DNA from: Chloroflexota bacterium
GTDB taxonomy: Bacteria; Chloroflexota; Chloroflexia; JAMDCE01
Assembly (NCBI GenBank): GCA_023489135.1
Contig: JAMDCE010000296.1
Span: forward strand, 1 to 11,549
Length of the DNA: 11,549 bases
Direction: 5' to 3'
A program made the translations under genes and the position numbers. Shown in pieces: positions 1 through 6,079 of this stretch. Under the pieces are notes generated by a model that did no database searches, had not been told where the DNA came from, and saw only the letters and a program-made list of their open reading frames with translations. How positions within the stretch are numbered: position 1 is the first letter of the stretch; each line of letters opens with the position of its first letter.

Positions 1-116
1 CGCATATACTCCGCTCGACCCACCTCGAACCAGACCAGATAGTTTGTATGGTAGACGAACCCCATAGCGTCGGTTTCGGAGTAGCGCACCCGGACCGACG
101 CATCATTGAACTTCAA
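1..116 (-). CDS. YbgC/4-hydroxybenzoyl-CoA thioesterase-like hotdog protein, N-terminal part only
   Basis: The gene runs off the left edge, so only about 38 N-terminal residues are visible. They contain [19 protein letters not shown] followed by [12 protein letters not shown], the N-terminal signature of YbgC-like acyl-CoA thioesterases (VRYxETDxMGxVYHxNYLxWFExGRxExLR). The Asp of ETDAMG (residue 16) is the catalytic position in this family. Family members hydrolyse short or aromatic acyl-CoA thioesters in the cytoplasm; the substrate cannot be read from this fragment. I chose a TTG start at 116; an in-frame GTG at 128 is the alternative, and no nearby ATG is in frame. Either start lies inside the 3' end of the agmatinase gene, so translation is probably coupled and this is likely the last visible gene of the polyamine operon. 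The family call is fairly sure, the start is not. Confidence 0.75.
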   Translation of the reverse strand, partial: MKFNDASVRVRYSETDAMGFVYHTNYLVWFEVGRAEYM

Positions 117-1074
117 TTGAGTGCCCACCCCTCTTTGCGCGAAGACTTCTCTCGAACTTATAGGCGATGGCTTTGTAGGCGAGCTTCGCGGCGAGAAAAT
201 CCGGGGCGATGTTCTCGGGCATCGGACACAATTCGACCAGGTCTATCCCCACCACGTTCCTGCTCGACGCCACTTTGCGTAGCACGCCGAGCACTTCTCG
301 CCAATGCAATCCCCCGGGCTCGGGTGTCCCGACCGAGGGCATTTCCGATGGATCGAGGACATCCAGATCCATCGTCACGTACACGTTCTGGCTCAGCGCG
401 GAAACGATCTGTTCCGCCCAGTTGAGCGAGGTCCGAATGCGCTCCATCGACCACAGGCGATCCTTCTGTCCCGCGGCCAAGAAGTCGGCTTCTTCGCGAC
501 TGTAGCTGCGAACTCCCACCTGAACTAGAGGACAGGACTCGATTATTCGACGGGCAGCGCAGGCGTGGCTGAAAGGCGTTCCGCTGTACGAATCGCGTAG
601 GTCGGCGTGGGCGTCCATCTGCAGCACGCTCAGATCGGGGAAGAACTGCCGGAAAGCCCTGACCGCTCCCACGGACACCGAGTGCTCTCCTCCCAGGATC
701 ACCGGGAACCTCTGCTCCGATGCTATCGCCCCGACAATGGCTTCGATTTCGGCGTGCGTGGTGCGCAGGTCGTGCAGCGGCAGATCGACCTCGGGCAGCG
801 TGTGAATGCCGACCAAGTAGGGCTCGAGGTCGAGCTCATCATCGTAAAGCTCGACGTTGCGCGAGGCCCGAATAATGGCGGCCGGACCTTCTTTCGTCCC
901 GGCTCGATAGGTGGTGGTTGCTTCCAGAGGGAGTTGAACTACCAGAACTTGCGAGCTCTCCCGTGTCGAAAGGCTCTCGTCGAGGCCCAGATAGTTGTGG
1001 GGTATGTAGCAGGCTCGCGATTGGACGGATTCGAAGGAGCACACTACGACACAACCACGTTGCTCTCGGTCCAT
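103..1074 (-). CDS. speB: Agmatinase (arginase/agmatinase/ureohydrolase family)
   Basis: This 323-residue protein has the complete binuclear-manganese site of ureohydrolases: GGEHS (His131), DAHAD (Asp154, His156, Asp158) and MDLDVLDP (Asp236, Asp238), followed by the substrate-loop motif GTPEPGG. Agmatinase hydrolyses agmatine to putrescine and urea in the cytoplasm. Arginase and guanidinobutyrase share the fold, but the pyruvoyl arginine decarboxylase two genes upstream makes agmatine the logical substrate. The ATG at 1074 lies 31 bp inside the upstream deoxyhypusine-synthase-like gene. A GTG at 1044 forms a TAGTG stop/start overlap and would remove 10 poorly conserved residues; neither start has a strong Shine-Dalgarno sequence, so coupled translation is likely. 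The homologous region begins near residue 24 (IPHNYLGL). The family is certain; the start is uncertain. Confidence 0.93.
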   Translation of the reverse strand: MDREQRGCVVVCSFESVQSRACYIPHNYLGLDESLSTRESSQVLVVQLPLEATTTYRAGTKEGPAAIIRASRNVELYDDELDLEPYLVGIHTLPEVDLPLHDLRTTHAEIEAIVGAIASEQRFPVILGGEHSVSVGAVRAFRQFFPDLSVLQMDAHADLRDSYSGTPFSHACAARRIIESCPLVQVGVRSYSREEADFLAAGQKDRLWSMERIRTSLNWAEQIVSALSQNVYVTMDLDVLDPSEMPSVGTPEPGGLHWREVLGVLRKVASSRNVVGIDLVELCPMPENIAPDFLAAKLAYKAIAYKFERSLRAKRGGHSIEVQ

Positions 1075-2063
1075 TCAAAGGCGGGCCGGTGCCGATTCTT
1101 GACCAGGTCGGACGCCTCTTCCGCCACCGCGTGAACCAGCAGCGGGAAAGCTATCGTCGCGTCGCAGTGGATGCTTACCTTCTCCGCCTGCGGCACTATC
1201 TTGCCCCACGACTGAGCTTCCTCGAAGGTACATCCGCTCAATCCACCCCAATGAGGCGCATCGGTTGTTACCTGGATAGCGAACTTGTGCCCCGATGCCT
1301 GTCCGGGCTGGAAGATGGTGGCCTGTTGGATGTAGTTCTTGGGAGTGCCTCCCCCTATGTATATCACGCCGGTTTGGGGGGAGGCGTCCACGATCTGTGC
1401 CAGCTCGATCGCATCCTTGATCACGTCGAACATGACCACCTTCCCGAACTCGATGCGGGCCTGCCCCAGCGCAATGCCGATGCTGCTGTCGCCGATCGCC
1501 GGGCAGTAAACGGGAACGTTGTTCCGGGCCGACGACGTGACCATCCCGGGGCGCTGGGCTTTCTGGCCTAGCGAGAGCCCCAGCAGGTGCATAAACTCCC
1601 TGGTGGTAAACGGTCGGTCGGGCAAATCTCGCGCAAACTCGGCGATGGCGGAGTCGGTTTGTCGGAACTCCTGCTCGCTGGCGAAGACGTCGTAGATGCG
1701 GTCCACGCCGGCTTCCTGGAGCTGCACGTCGTCGACCATATGGTGGCCTTGATAGTGGAATCGTCCCAGGGATTCGTGGCAGTCGTGGAACAGGTTGGCC
1801 CCCGTGGAGACGATGCAGTCCACCAACCTGTTCTCGACGAGGTAGACCAGCAGCTCTCTCTGGCCGGCAGGGACCATGGCGCCGGCCAATCCAAGGATGA
1901 TAGTCGTATTCGATTCGAGCATAGCCCTCCAAATTCGGACTGCTTGCCCTAGGTTCTTGCCCTGGTAGGCGGTTCCCGAGATCGAATGCAGAACGGAAGA
2001 GACGGTTGCCGGTTCAGAGGGAATCTTGGGCGTCTCTACCGGAACTCGCAGGTACCTGTGCAT
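1044..2063 (-). CDS. Deoxyhypusine synthase-family protein (bacterial, probable homospermidine-type aminobutyltransferase)
   Basis: The 339-residue product carries the NAD-dependent deoxyhypusine synthase fold along its length: an N-terminal dinucleotide region with STGAN (86-90), IGGGTPKNYIQQA (236-248), a TDAPHWGGLSG segment (267-277), and EEAQSWGKIVPQA (281-293). Lys288 in SWGKI matches the lysine that carries the aminobutyl imine in the eukaryotic enzyme. Eukaryotes and archaea use it to modify eIF5A, which bacteria lack, so bacterial relatives are thought to act on free polyamines, for example making homospermidine from putrescine. That role is inferred here from family and context. The ATG at 2063 has a strong Shine-Dalgarno (GGAGG, 6 nt upstream). 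The gene starts 23 bp after the arginine decarboxylase gene and overlaps speB, so it sits exactly between agmatine-making and agmatine-using steps. Length is close to that of known family members. Confidence 0.92.
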   Translation of the reverse strand: MHRYLRVPVETPKIPSEPATVSSVLHSISGTAYQGKNLGQAVRIWRAMLESNTTIILGLAGAMVPAGQRELLVYLVENRLVDCIVSTGANLFHDCHESLGRFHYQGHHMVDDVQLQEAGVDRIYDVFASEQEFRQTDSAIAEFARDLPDRPFTTREFMHLLGLSLGQKAQRPGMVTSSARNNVPVYCPAIGDSSIGIALGQARIEFGKVVMFDVIKDAIELAQIVDASPQTGVIYIGGGTPKNYIQQATIFQPGQASGHKFAIQVTTDAPHWGGLSGCTFEEAQSWGKIVPQAEKVSIHCDATIAFPLLVHAVAEEASDLVKNRHRPAFEWTESNVVVS

Positions 2064-2086
2064 TCACTTCCTCCCCACCCCGTTGG

Positions 2087-2620
2087 TTATCTGGGGCCAC
2101 AGATGGCCTCGAAGTCGGCTTTTCGTTGCAGGCTGCGCGGGATCATCAAGGCGGCCGACACCACGCATCCGGTCCCCGTCTCCACCGTGAGCTCCGAGAC
2201 CGCCTTAATCATCTTGAATCCCCTCATCTGGCGAAGCGCGGCCGCTTCCTCGGCCATGCCATCCAGGATTCGCTCTGCTTCGCGAGCATCCCCAAGCAGA
2301 CTTACCTCGAAGATTACTCCGTTCAAGCTTCGGTCCTCCGGAACGGCCACCACCAGTCCGCAGGCGATTCTTTGCCCGGGACAATCGCTGGCGATTGTGG
2401 TGTAAACGGTGGGGACGAGACATCCGAAGGGGATATCTACTTGCTTTCCATTTTGACGAAGGTCTACGACCTTCGCTCCAGCTGGCAAAATACTGGTAAC
2501 CTTCATCAGATTGAGGTTGCCAATACCGGCGCAAAACAGGGCCTTGTCGAAGGCGTTGAGCCTTGTGCTTCCCTCACCAACCCCGCTGGTGAGCCACACT
2601 TCCTGTGGAACTTCCCACAT
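2087..2620 (-). CDS. pdaD: Pyruvoyl-dependent arginine decarboxylase
   Basis: The product, 177 residues from the ATG at 2620, decarboxylates arginine to agmatine. It has the diagnostic GVGEGSTRLNAFDKAL segment (13-28), then AGIGNLNL (31-38) and KVTSILPAGAK (40-50). By homology the proenzyme cleaves itself between Thr42 and Ser43, and Ser43 becomes the pyruvoyl cofactor; a Thr-Ser site also occurs in chlamydial AaxB, whereas the archaeal enzyme has Ser-Ser. Glu105 in GVIFEV aligns with the catalytic Glu of the Methanocaldococcus enzyme. Start choice: the frame stays open upstream, with ATG at 2635 and GTG at 2638, but only the 2620 ATG has a reasonable ribosome site (GAGG, 9 nt upstream). It is the first recognised enzyme gene of the polyamine operon. 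This PLP-independent family is common in archaea and scattered in bacteria, so old lateral transfer is possible. Confidence 0.93.
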   Translation of the reverse strand: MWEVPQEVWLTSGVGEGSTRLNAFDKALFCAGIGNLNLMKVTSILPAGAKVVDLRQNGKQVDIPFGCLVPTVYTTIASDCPGQRIACGLVVAVPEDRSLNGVIFEVSLLGDAREAERILDGMAEEAAALRQMRGFKMIKAVSELTVETGTGCVVSAALMIPRSLQRKADFEAICGPR

Positions 2621-2654
2621 GCTACCGAACCTCATCACGAAATTGCGGCTGCAT

Positions 2655-2807
2655 CTAGGCGATTGTCACGGTCGATCTCTTGGTCGAGTCCTTCCGTGGA
2701 CGATAGCGCACCACTAGGTCTTGCCGCCCGGGAAGCAAAATCTCTTTTGCATTCCGTTTCTGCAGTCGAACCGTTAGGTCATACGGTGCAAACCCCGCTT
2801 CATGCAA
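2655..2807 (-). CDS. Possible 50-residue basic small protein or leader ORF ahead of pdaD
   Basis: An open frame without internal stops starts at a TTG at 2807, preceded by GAGG 8 nt upstream, and ends with TAG at 2655, 35 bp before the preferred pdaD start. The predicted product is strongly basic and reads like ordinary protein, with alternating stretches such as YDLTVRLQKR, EILLPGRQDLVVRYRPRK and KRSTVTIA. I do not recognise a family. It lies in the roughly 330-nt leader between the promoter near 2958-2986 and pdaD, so it could be a co-translated small protein, a regulatory leader peptide, or a chance frame. The TTG start and lack of a known homologue keep confidence low. Confidence 0.33.
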   Translation of the reverse strand: MHEAGFAPYDLTVRLQKRNAKEILLPGRQDLVVRYRPRKDSTKRSTVTIA

Positions 2808-2836
2808 ATCCCCGGCCTCAGCCCTTCACATTCAAA

Positions 2837-2855
2837 GGACCGCTCGATGCGGTCC
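2837..2855. repeat. Perfect 7-bp hairpin in the pdaD leader
   Basis: GGACCGC and GCGGTCC flank a 5-nt loop (TCGAT). On the minus strand the hairpin lies about 100 nt after the predicted transcription start and is followed only by TTTGAAT, too weak a U tract for a confident terminator. It may be part of a regulated leader. Confidence 0.35.
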
Positions 2856-2957
2856 CCTAGCCATAACGTTGCTGCCAGTTCAGCGCCGGAAATTGCCCAG
2901 GAGCTAGAGCGTCGTCGCCAACCAGGATGCCGCGTTGAATAGGCAAACTTGCGCTCA

Positions 2958-2986
2958 ATTGTATCATAGTCGGCAAACTGCTTCAA
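2958..2986 (-). promoter_or_regulatory. Promoter for the polyamine operon
   Basis: On the minus strand TTGAAG (2981-2986) and TACAAT (2958-2963) are separated by exactly 17 bp. Transcription would start near 2950 and leave a leader of about 330 nt before pdaD. No other gene lies between this promoter and the operon apart from the doubtful ORF at 2655-2807. Confidence 0.55.
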
Positions 2987-3025
2987 GTAAATCTCTGCCC
3001 GCTCGCCCCCACTATGGGGCCAATA

Positions 3026-3034
3026 TGGTACAAT
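3026..3034 (+). promoter_or_regulatory. Extended -10 promoter for the response-regulator/kinase operon
   Basis: TGG-TACAAT is a TGn-extended -10 element, 27 bases before the ATG at 3062. No good -35 is seen 17 bp upstream, as is usual for extended -10 promoters and for promoters needing an activator such as the regulator itself. The predicted start is near 3041. Confidence 0.45.
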
Positions 3035-3039
3035 TAGCT

Positions 3040-3054
3040 CAGTTGTTGCAACTG
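3040..3054. repeat. Inverted repeat over the regulator's transcription start
   Basis: CAGTTG-TTG-CAACTG is a perfect 6-bp inverted repeat with a 3-bp centre. It covers the predicted start of transcription and ends 7 bases before the ATG at 3062. It could be an operator, or a small hairpin that affects initiation of translation. Confidence 0.4.
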
Positions 3055-3061
3055 GGTGGGG

Positions 3062-3757
3062 ATGATGACTAAGAAAATTCTCGTCGTCGACGACGAAGCT
3101 AAGATCGTGGAAGTGGTGAAGCTATATCTGGAGAAAGGTGGATTCGAGGTGATCGTCGCCGGCGATGGCCAGAGCGCCCTGGATGCCTTTCACCGAGAAA
3201 GGCCTTCGTTGGTGATTCTGGACCTCAGTCTGCCGTTGATCGACGGGCTGGACGTTTGTCGGTCTATTCGTCGGGAGTCTCAGATCCCGATCATAATGCT
3301 GTCCGCGCGAGACGAAGATACCGACAAGTTGGTTGGATTGGAATTGGGCGCCGACGACTACGTCACCAAGCCGTTCAGTCCGCGGGAGTTGGTGGCGCGC
3401 GTGCGCGCCGTTCTTCGCCGGACCGGTGGCGCGGTGGTAGCTGATGGCACTATCTCGGTTGGCGATCTGGTAATCGACACCGCCAGGTTCGAGGTCCGCA
3501 AGGGTGGACAGATCCTGGACCTGACCCCGACCGAATTCAAGCTGCTTCAGGCGCTGGCGGAGAATCCAGGCCGGGTGCACACCAGGCTGCAGCTTCTGGA
3601 CCGTGTCCAGGGGGATGCTTTCGAGGGCTACGAGCGGACCATCGACGCCCACATTAAGAATCTGCGCCAGAAGATCGAAGACAACCCTCAGACGCCCCGC
3701 TACATCGTGACCGTCTTTGGAGTTGGCTATAAGTTCCAGGATAAGTTCAATGCGTAG
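3062..3757 (+). CDS. OmpR/PhoB-family two-component response regulator
   Basis: This cytoplasmic DNA-binding regulator is phosphorylated by the partner kinase encoded next to it. From the ATG at 3062 (231 residues) the receiver domain spans about 4-118, with acidic pocket Asp10/Asp11, phospho-acceptor Asp54 in VILDLSLP, Ser81 in MLSAR and Lys103 in VTKPF. A winged-helix domain follows at about 133-228, ending in the usual [13 protein letters not shown] strand and wing ([12 protein letters not shown] and [15 protein letters not shown] are typical). A GTG at 3056 and an ATG at 3065 are alternative starts; all lie within a G-rich stretch (GGGTGGGG) that serves poorly as a Shine-Dalgarno sequence. 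The stop codon lies inside the start of the kinase gene. The target genes cannot be told; the inverted repeat just upstream could allow autoregulation. Confidence 0.93.
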   Translation: MMTKKILVVDDEAKIVEVVKLYLEKGGFEVIVAGDGQSALDAFHRERPSLVILDLSLPLIDGLDVCRSIRRESQIPIIMLSARDEDTDKLVGLELGADDYVTKPFSPRELVARVRAVLRRTGGAVVADGTISVGDLVIDTARFEVRKGGQILDLTPTEFKLLQALAENPGRVHTRLQLLDRVQGDAFEGYERTIDAHIKNLRQKIEDNPQTPRYIVTVFGVGYKFQDKFNA

Positions 3758-4946
3758 TCTATCCACCAAACTAATCTTTGCTTTCGTCGTAGTGGCTCTG
3801 GTGGGCATCGTACTGGTGGCAGTCCTGGCCAATCGGGCAACGGCCAGCAACTTCGAGTCTTATCTGCATGTGCGAGCGGATGCTGCTCGGAGTGCCGACG
3901 GGCAGTGGCGCGGAGCGATGGGGAACATGATGAATGACCCGCAGATGATGAGTCGAATGATGGGGGGGCAGCCTGAGCGCGATTTTCTGACAGGCGTCAA
4001 CAACTCGGTTTGGATCGGGGGATTGTCCGCGGTGGTCGTTGCCCTGCTGATCAGTGTGATGGTGGCTCGCCAGATCACCCTCCCGCTGCGCAATCTCACG
4101 CTGGCCGCGAAGCGCATCGCCGGTGGGGACCTCTCGCAAAGGGTCGACCCGCGCTCTTCGGACGAAATAGGTCAGCTGGCCGTTGCCTTCAATTCGATGG
4201 CGGAGAGCCTGGCGCGCAACGAGCAGCTCCGCCGGAATATGGTTGCCGACATCGCCCACGAGCTCCGAACTCCCTTGGCGGTAATCCAGGGGAACCTTGA
4301 GGCAATGCTCGATGGGGTGATCGAAACCAACCAGGATCACGTTGCCTCGATTCACGAAGAGACGCTGGTCTTGGCGCGGCTGATTGCCGACCTGCGTGAG
4401 TTGTCCTTAGCCGAGGCGGGACAACTGAAGCTGCAAAAGGCTCCCACCGATCTTTCGGATCTGGCTCGCAAGGTAGTGGGCCGGCATCACCACGATGCCC
4501 AAGAAAAGGCGGTCTGCCTGGACGTGAAGACCGTCGAAGGGTTGCCCTTGATCGAGATCGATTCGCAGCGCATCTCCCAGGTGATCGAGAATCTTCTCAG
4601 CAATGCCCTGCGCCATACGGGCCAAGGGGGTAACGTGACTGTGGCCGTTTGCGCCTCGGATGAGAAGAGCCGCCGAAGCGATGGAATCGGCAATTCACTC
4701 GAGGTCTCGGTGATGGATACCGGCACCGGCATTTCCCGCGATGAATTGCCGTTCGTCTTCGATCGCTTCTATCGTCCGGACAAATCTCGCGCCCGATCAA
4801 GCGGCGGCTCGGGCATCGGCCTGGCCATCGTCAAACACCTGGTCGAGGCCCACGGCGGCAAGGTTTGGGCCGAAAGCGAGGTGGGCAAGGGAAGCAGGTT
4901 TACGTTTGAATTGCCTGTGCCGGCGGGGCCGATAGGCGGCGCCTAG
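3750..4946 (+). CDS. Membrane sensor histidine kinase (HAMP, HisKA, HATPase_c)
   Basis: The ATG at 3750 overlaps the response-regulator stop by 8 bp, giving a 398-residue kinase. Order of parts: membrane helix 1 at about 8-27, a short outer loop at about 28-87, membrane helix 2 at about 88-107, HAMP linker at about 106-158 ([22 protein letters not shown]), dimerisation/phosphotransfer domain with His170 in IAHELRTPL, then the ATP-binding domain with N box NLLSNALRH (281-289), G1 MDTGTGI (322-328), F box FVFDRFYR and G2 GSGIGLAIV (353-361). It resembles the BaeS-like class. The outer loop holds a methionine cluster at 57-71 ([12 protein letters not shown]), then [13 protein letters not shown] leading into helix 2. 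Methionine-rich extracytoplasmic segments can bind copper or silver, but the signal here is unknown. Co-transcribed with the regulator. Confidence 0.93.
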   Translation: MRSLSTKLIFAFVVVALVGIVLVAVLANRATASNFESYLHVRADAARSADGQWRGAMGNMMNDPQMMSRMMGGQPERDFLTGVNNSVWIGGLSAVVVALLISVMVARQITLPLRNLTLAAKRIAGGDLSQRVDPRSSDEIGQLAVAFNSMAESLARNEQLRRNMVADIAHELRTPLAVIQGNLEAMLDGVIETNQDHVASIHEETLVLARLIADLRELSLAEAGQLKLQKAPTDLSDLARKVVGRHHHDAQEKAVCLDVKTVEGLPLIEIDSQRISQVIENLLSNALRHTGQGGNVTVAVCASDEKSRRSDGIGNSLEVSVMDTGTGISRDELPFVFDRFYRPDKSRARSSGGSGIGLAIVKHLVEAHGGKVWAESEVGKGSRFTFELPVPAGPIGGA

Positions 4947-4954
4947 CTCATCGC

Positions 4955-5701
4955 TTAGGTCCCGCAGGGAGCTAGCTGTTCCTTGAGCCAGGCCAATACC
5001 AGGCGATGGACCTCGTTGCTGTTCTCTGTCGCGGAGTGTTCCCCGCCGTTGAGCAGGAGGAACCTGCTGGGTTCCTTGGCGGCGAAGAATATCTCTTCAG
5101 AGGAATGCCACGGGAGCATCTCGTCTTCCTTGGAATGAATTATGAGAAGGCTTCGAGGACTTATGCGCGCCACCTCGGCGCAAATGCTTACCTTTCGCAG
5201 AAAGCTGACCATGTCCTCGACCGCCAGTCGGACGCGGCCGCTTGCTTCTTCGATATACCGAAGGAATCTCTTGCTGGTAACGATCGCCAGGTGAGCGCTC
5301 TCGGTTCCCGGCGCCACCGAAACGATAGCCTTTATCTGCTGCAGCCCCGCCGCGACATACAAAGCAAAAAAGCCTCCCATACTGAACCCTCGTATGGCCA
5401 GTCGGTTGGCATCTATCTCTTTTCTGCCTTCCAGGTACTTGACGGCGGCGGTGATGTCGTGGGGGGTGCTGGGGTCCAGCTGTCCTTCACTCTGTCCGTG
5501 GCCTCGGAAATCAAAGGAGAGGCAGGCAAATCCATCGCCGCGAAGCATCTCGGCGATGGGCGCCTGGCCCTCTTTCCTGCCGGCGATTCCGTGGCACAGA
5601 ATGACACACGGATACGGCGAGCCAAAGCCGCCATCTCGGGGAAGGTATAGCAGACCGGCTATGTTGAACCCGTCGCTTTTGAAAGTGACCCCTTCAGGCA
5701 T
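4955..5701 (-). CDS. Alpha/beta hydrolase (dienelactone hydrolase/acylaminoacyl-peptidase-like)
   Basis: The 248-residue protein has the alpha/beta-hydrolase hallmarks: oxyanion motif HGIAG (38-42), DFRGHGQSEG (64-73), nucleophile elbow GFSMGG with Ser107, acid Asp193 in HSKEDEMLP and His222 in GGEHS. The triad is complete, so it should be an active esterase- or peptidase-type hydrolase; the substrate is unknown. No signal peptide is seen, so it is probably cytoplasmic. It starts at the ATG at 5701 with GGTGA close upstream. Its own promoter lies at 5761-5789, leaving a leader of about 50 nt. It converges on the kinase gene with only 8 bp between stops, leaving no room for a terminator outside the coding ends. 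Shared regulation with the two-component pair is not implied by this convergent layout. Confidence 0.88.
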   Translation of the reverse strand: MPEGVTFKSDGFNIAGLLYLPRDGGFGSPYPCVILCHGIAGRKEGQAPIAEMLRGDGFACLSFDFRGHGQSEGQLDPSTPHDITAAVKYLEGRKEIDANRLAIRGFSMGGFFALYVAAGLQQIKAIVSVAPGTESAHLAIVTSKRFLRYIEEASGRVRLAVEDMVSFLRKVSICAEVARISPRSLLIIHSKEDEMLPWHSSEEIFFAAKEPSRFLLLNGGEHSATENSNEVHRLVLAWLKEQLAPCGT

Positions 5702-5760
5702 TGTTCACCAACCCCCGGAGTCAGCAACGTCACCCAAGGGCCATCCAAGCAGGCGCCCCC

Positions 5761-5789
5761 ATTATAGCACCGCAGCGAGTGAGTTGCAA
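5761..5789 (-). promoter_or_regulatory. Promoter of the alpha/beta hydrolase gene
   Basis: On the minus strand TTGCAA (5784-5789) and a perfect TATAAT (5761-5766) are separated by 17 bp. Transcription would start near 5754, about 53 nt before the start codon. Confidence 0.7.
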
Positions 5790-5800
5790 GCGGAATTCTT

Positions 5801-5828
5801 GGGGTGCGCAGGCTTGCCGGCGCACCCC
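5801..5828. repeat. Near-perfect 28-nt palindrome between divergent promoters
   Basis: GGGGTGCGC (5801-5809) and GCGCACCCC (5820-5828) pair perfectly, and the 10 bases between contain GGC-TT-GCC, so the whole element is almost fully self-complementary. It lies upstream of both the hydrolase promoter (minus) and the promoter of the small gene (plus). No U tract follows on either strand, so it is more likely an operator or extruding hairpin than an intrinsic terminator. Confidence 0.5.
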
Positions 5829-5839
5829 ATGTCCCTCCC

Positions 5840-5868
5840 TTGTGTCGCGGGGCGACGTTTGCTAGAAT
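5840..5868 (+). promoter_or_regulatory. Promoter of the DUF4177-like gene
   Basis: TTGTGT (5840-5845) and TAGAAT (5863-5868) are separated by 17 bp. The predicted start, near 5875, leaves a very short leader that contains the GGAGG ribosome site. Confidence 0.55.
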
Positions 5869-5887
5869 GGCTCTCGGGAGGTCGCCC

Positions 5888-6079
5888 ATGGGTTCTGCCA
5901 AATGGGAGTACAAGAGGATAACCATCTGGGGCACCGAGGGCGCGGTGATGGATGACCAGGTCTCTCGGACGCTATCGAGGGAGTTTGGCGAAGCTGGTTG
6001 GGAGCTGGTTTCGGCCTTCTATCAGCCCGGCGAGGGATACGTCTACTTCTTCAAACGGTTGAAGGCAGGTGAATCTTGA
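5888..6079 (+). CDS. DUF4177-like small protein
   Basis: A 63-residue protein starts at the ATG at 5888, with GGAGG 6 nt upstream; a longer frame upstream of this has no comparable ribosome site. It has WEYK near the start (6-9), GWELV at 37-41 and a terminal FFKR (54-57), which is the pattern of the DUF4177 family (WEYK ... LNxxGxEGWELV ... FKR), short cytoplasmic proteins of unknown function. Its last 29 bp, including the stop, overlap the 3' end of lon on the other strand, so transcripts of the two genes would be complementary at their ends. It has its own promoter and appears to be a single-gene unit. Confidence 0.78.
   Translation: MGSAKWEYKRITIWGTEGAVMDDQVSRTLSREFGEAGWELVSAFYQPGEGYVYFFKRLKAGES

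Noticed and set aside
607..1571. Plus-strand open frames of 175 and 217 codons
   Set aside because: They lie opposite agmatinase and the deoxyhypusine-synthase-like gene, which have intact catalytic motifs; nothing supports coding on this strand.
2774..2986. Minus-strand 70-codon frame ahead of pdaD
   Set aside because: Its first codon is the -35 element of the predicted operon promoter, so the start would not be transcribed, and it has no motif or ribosome site.
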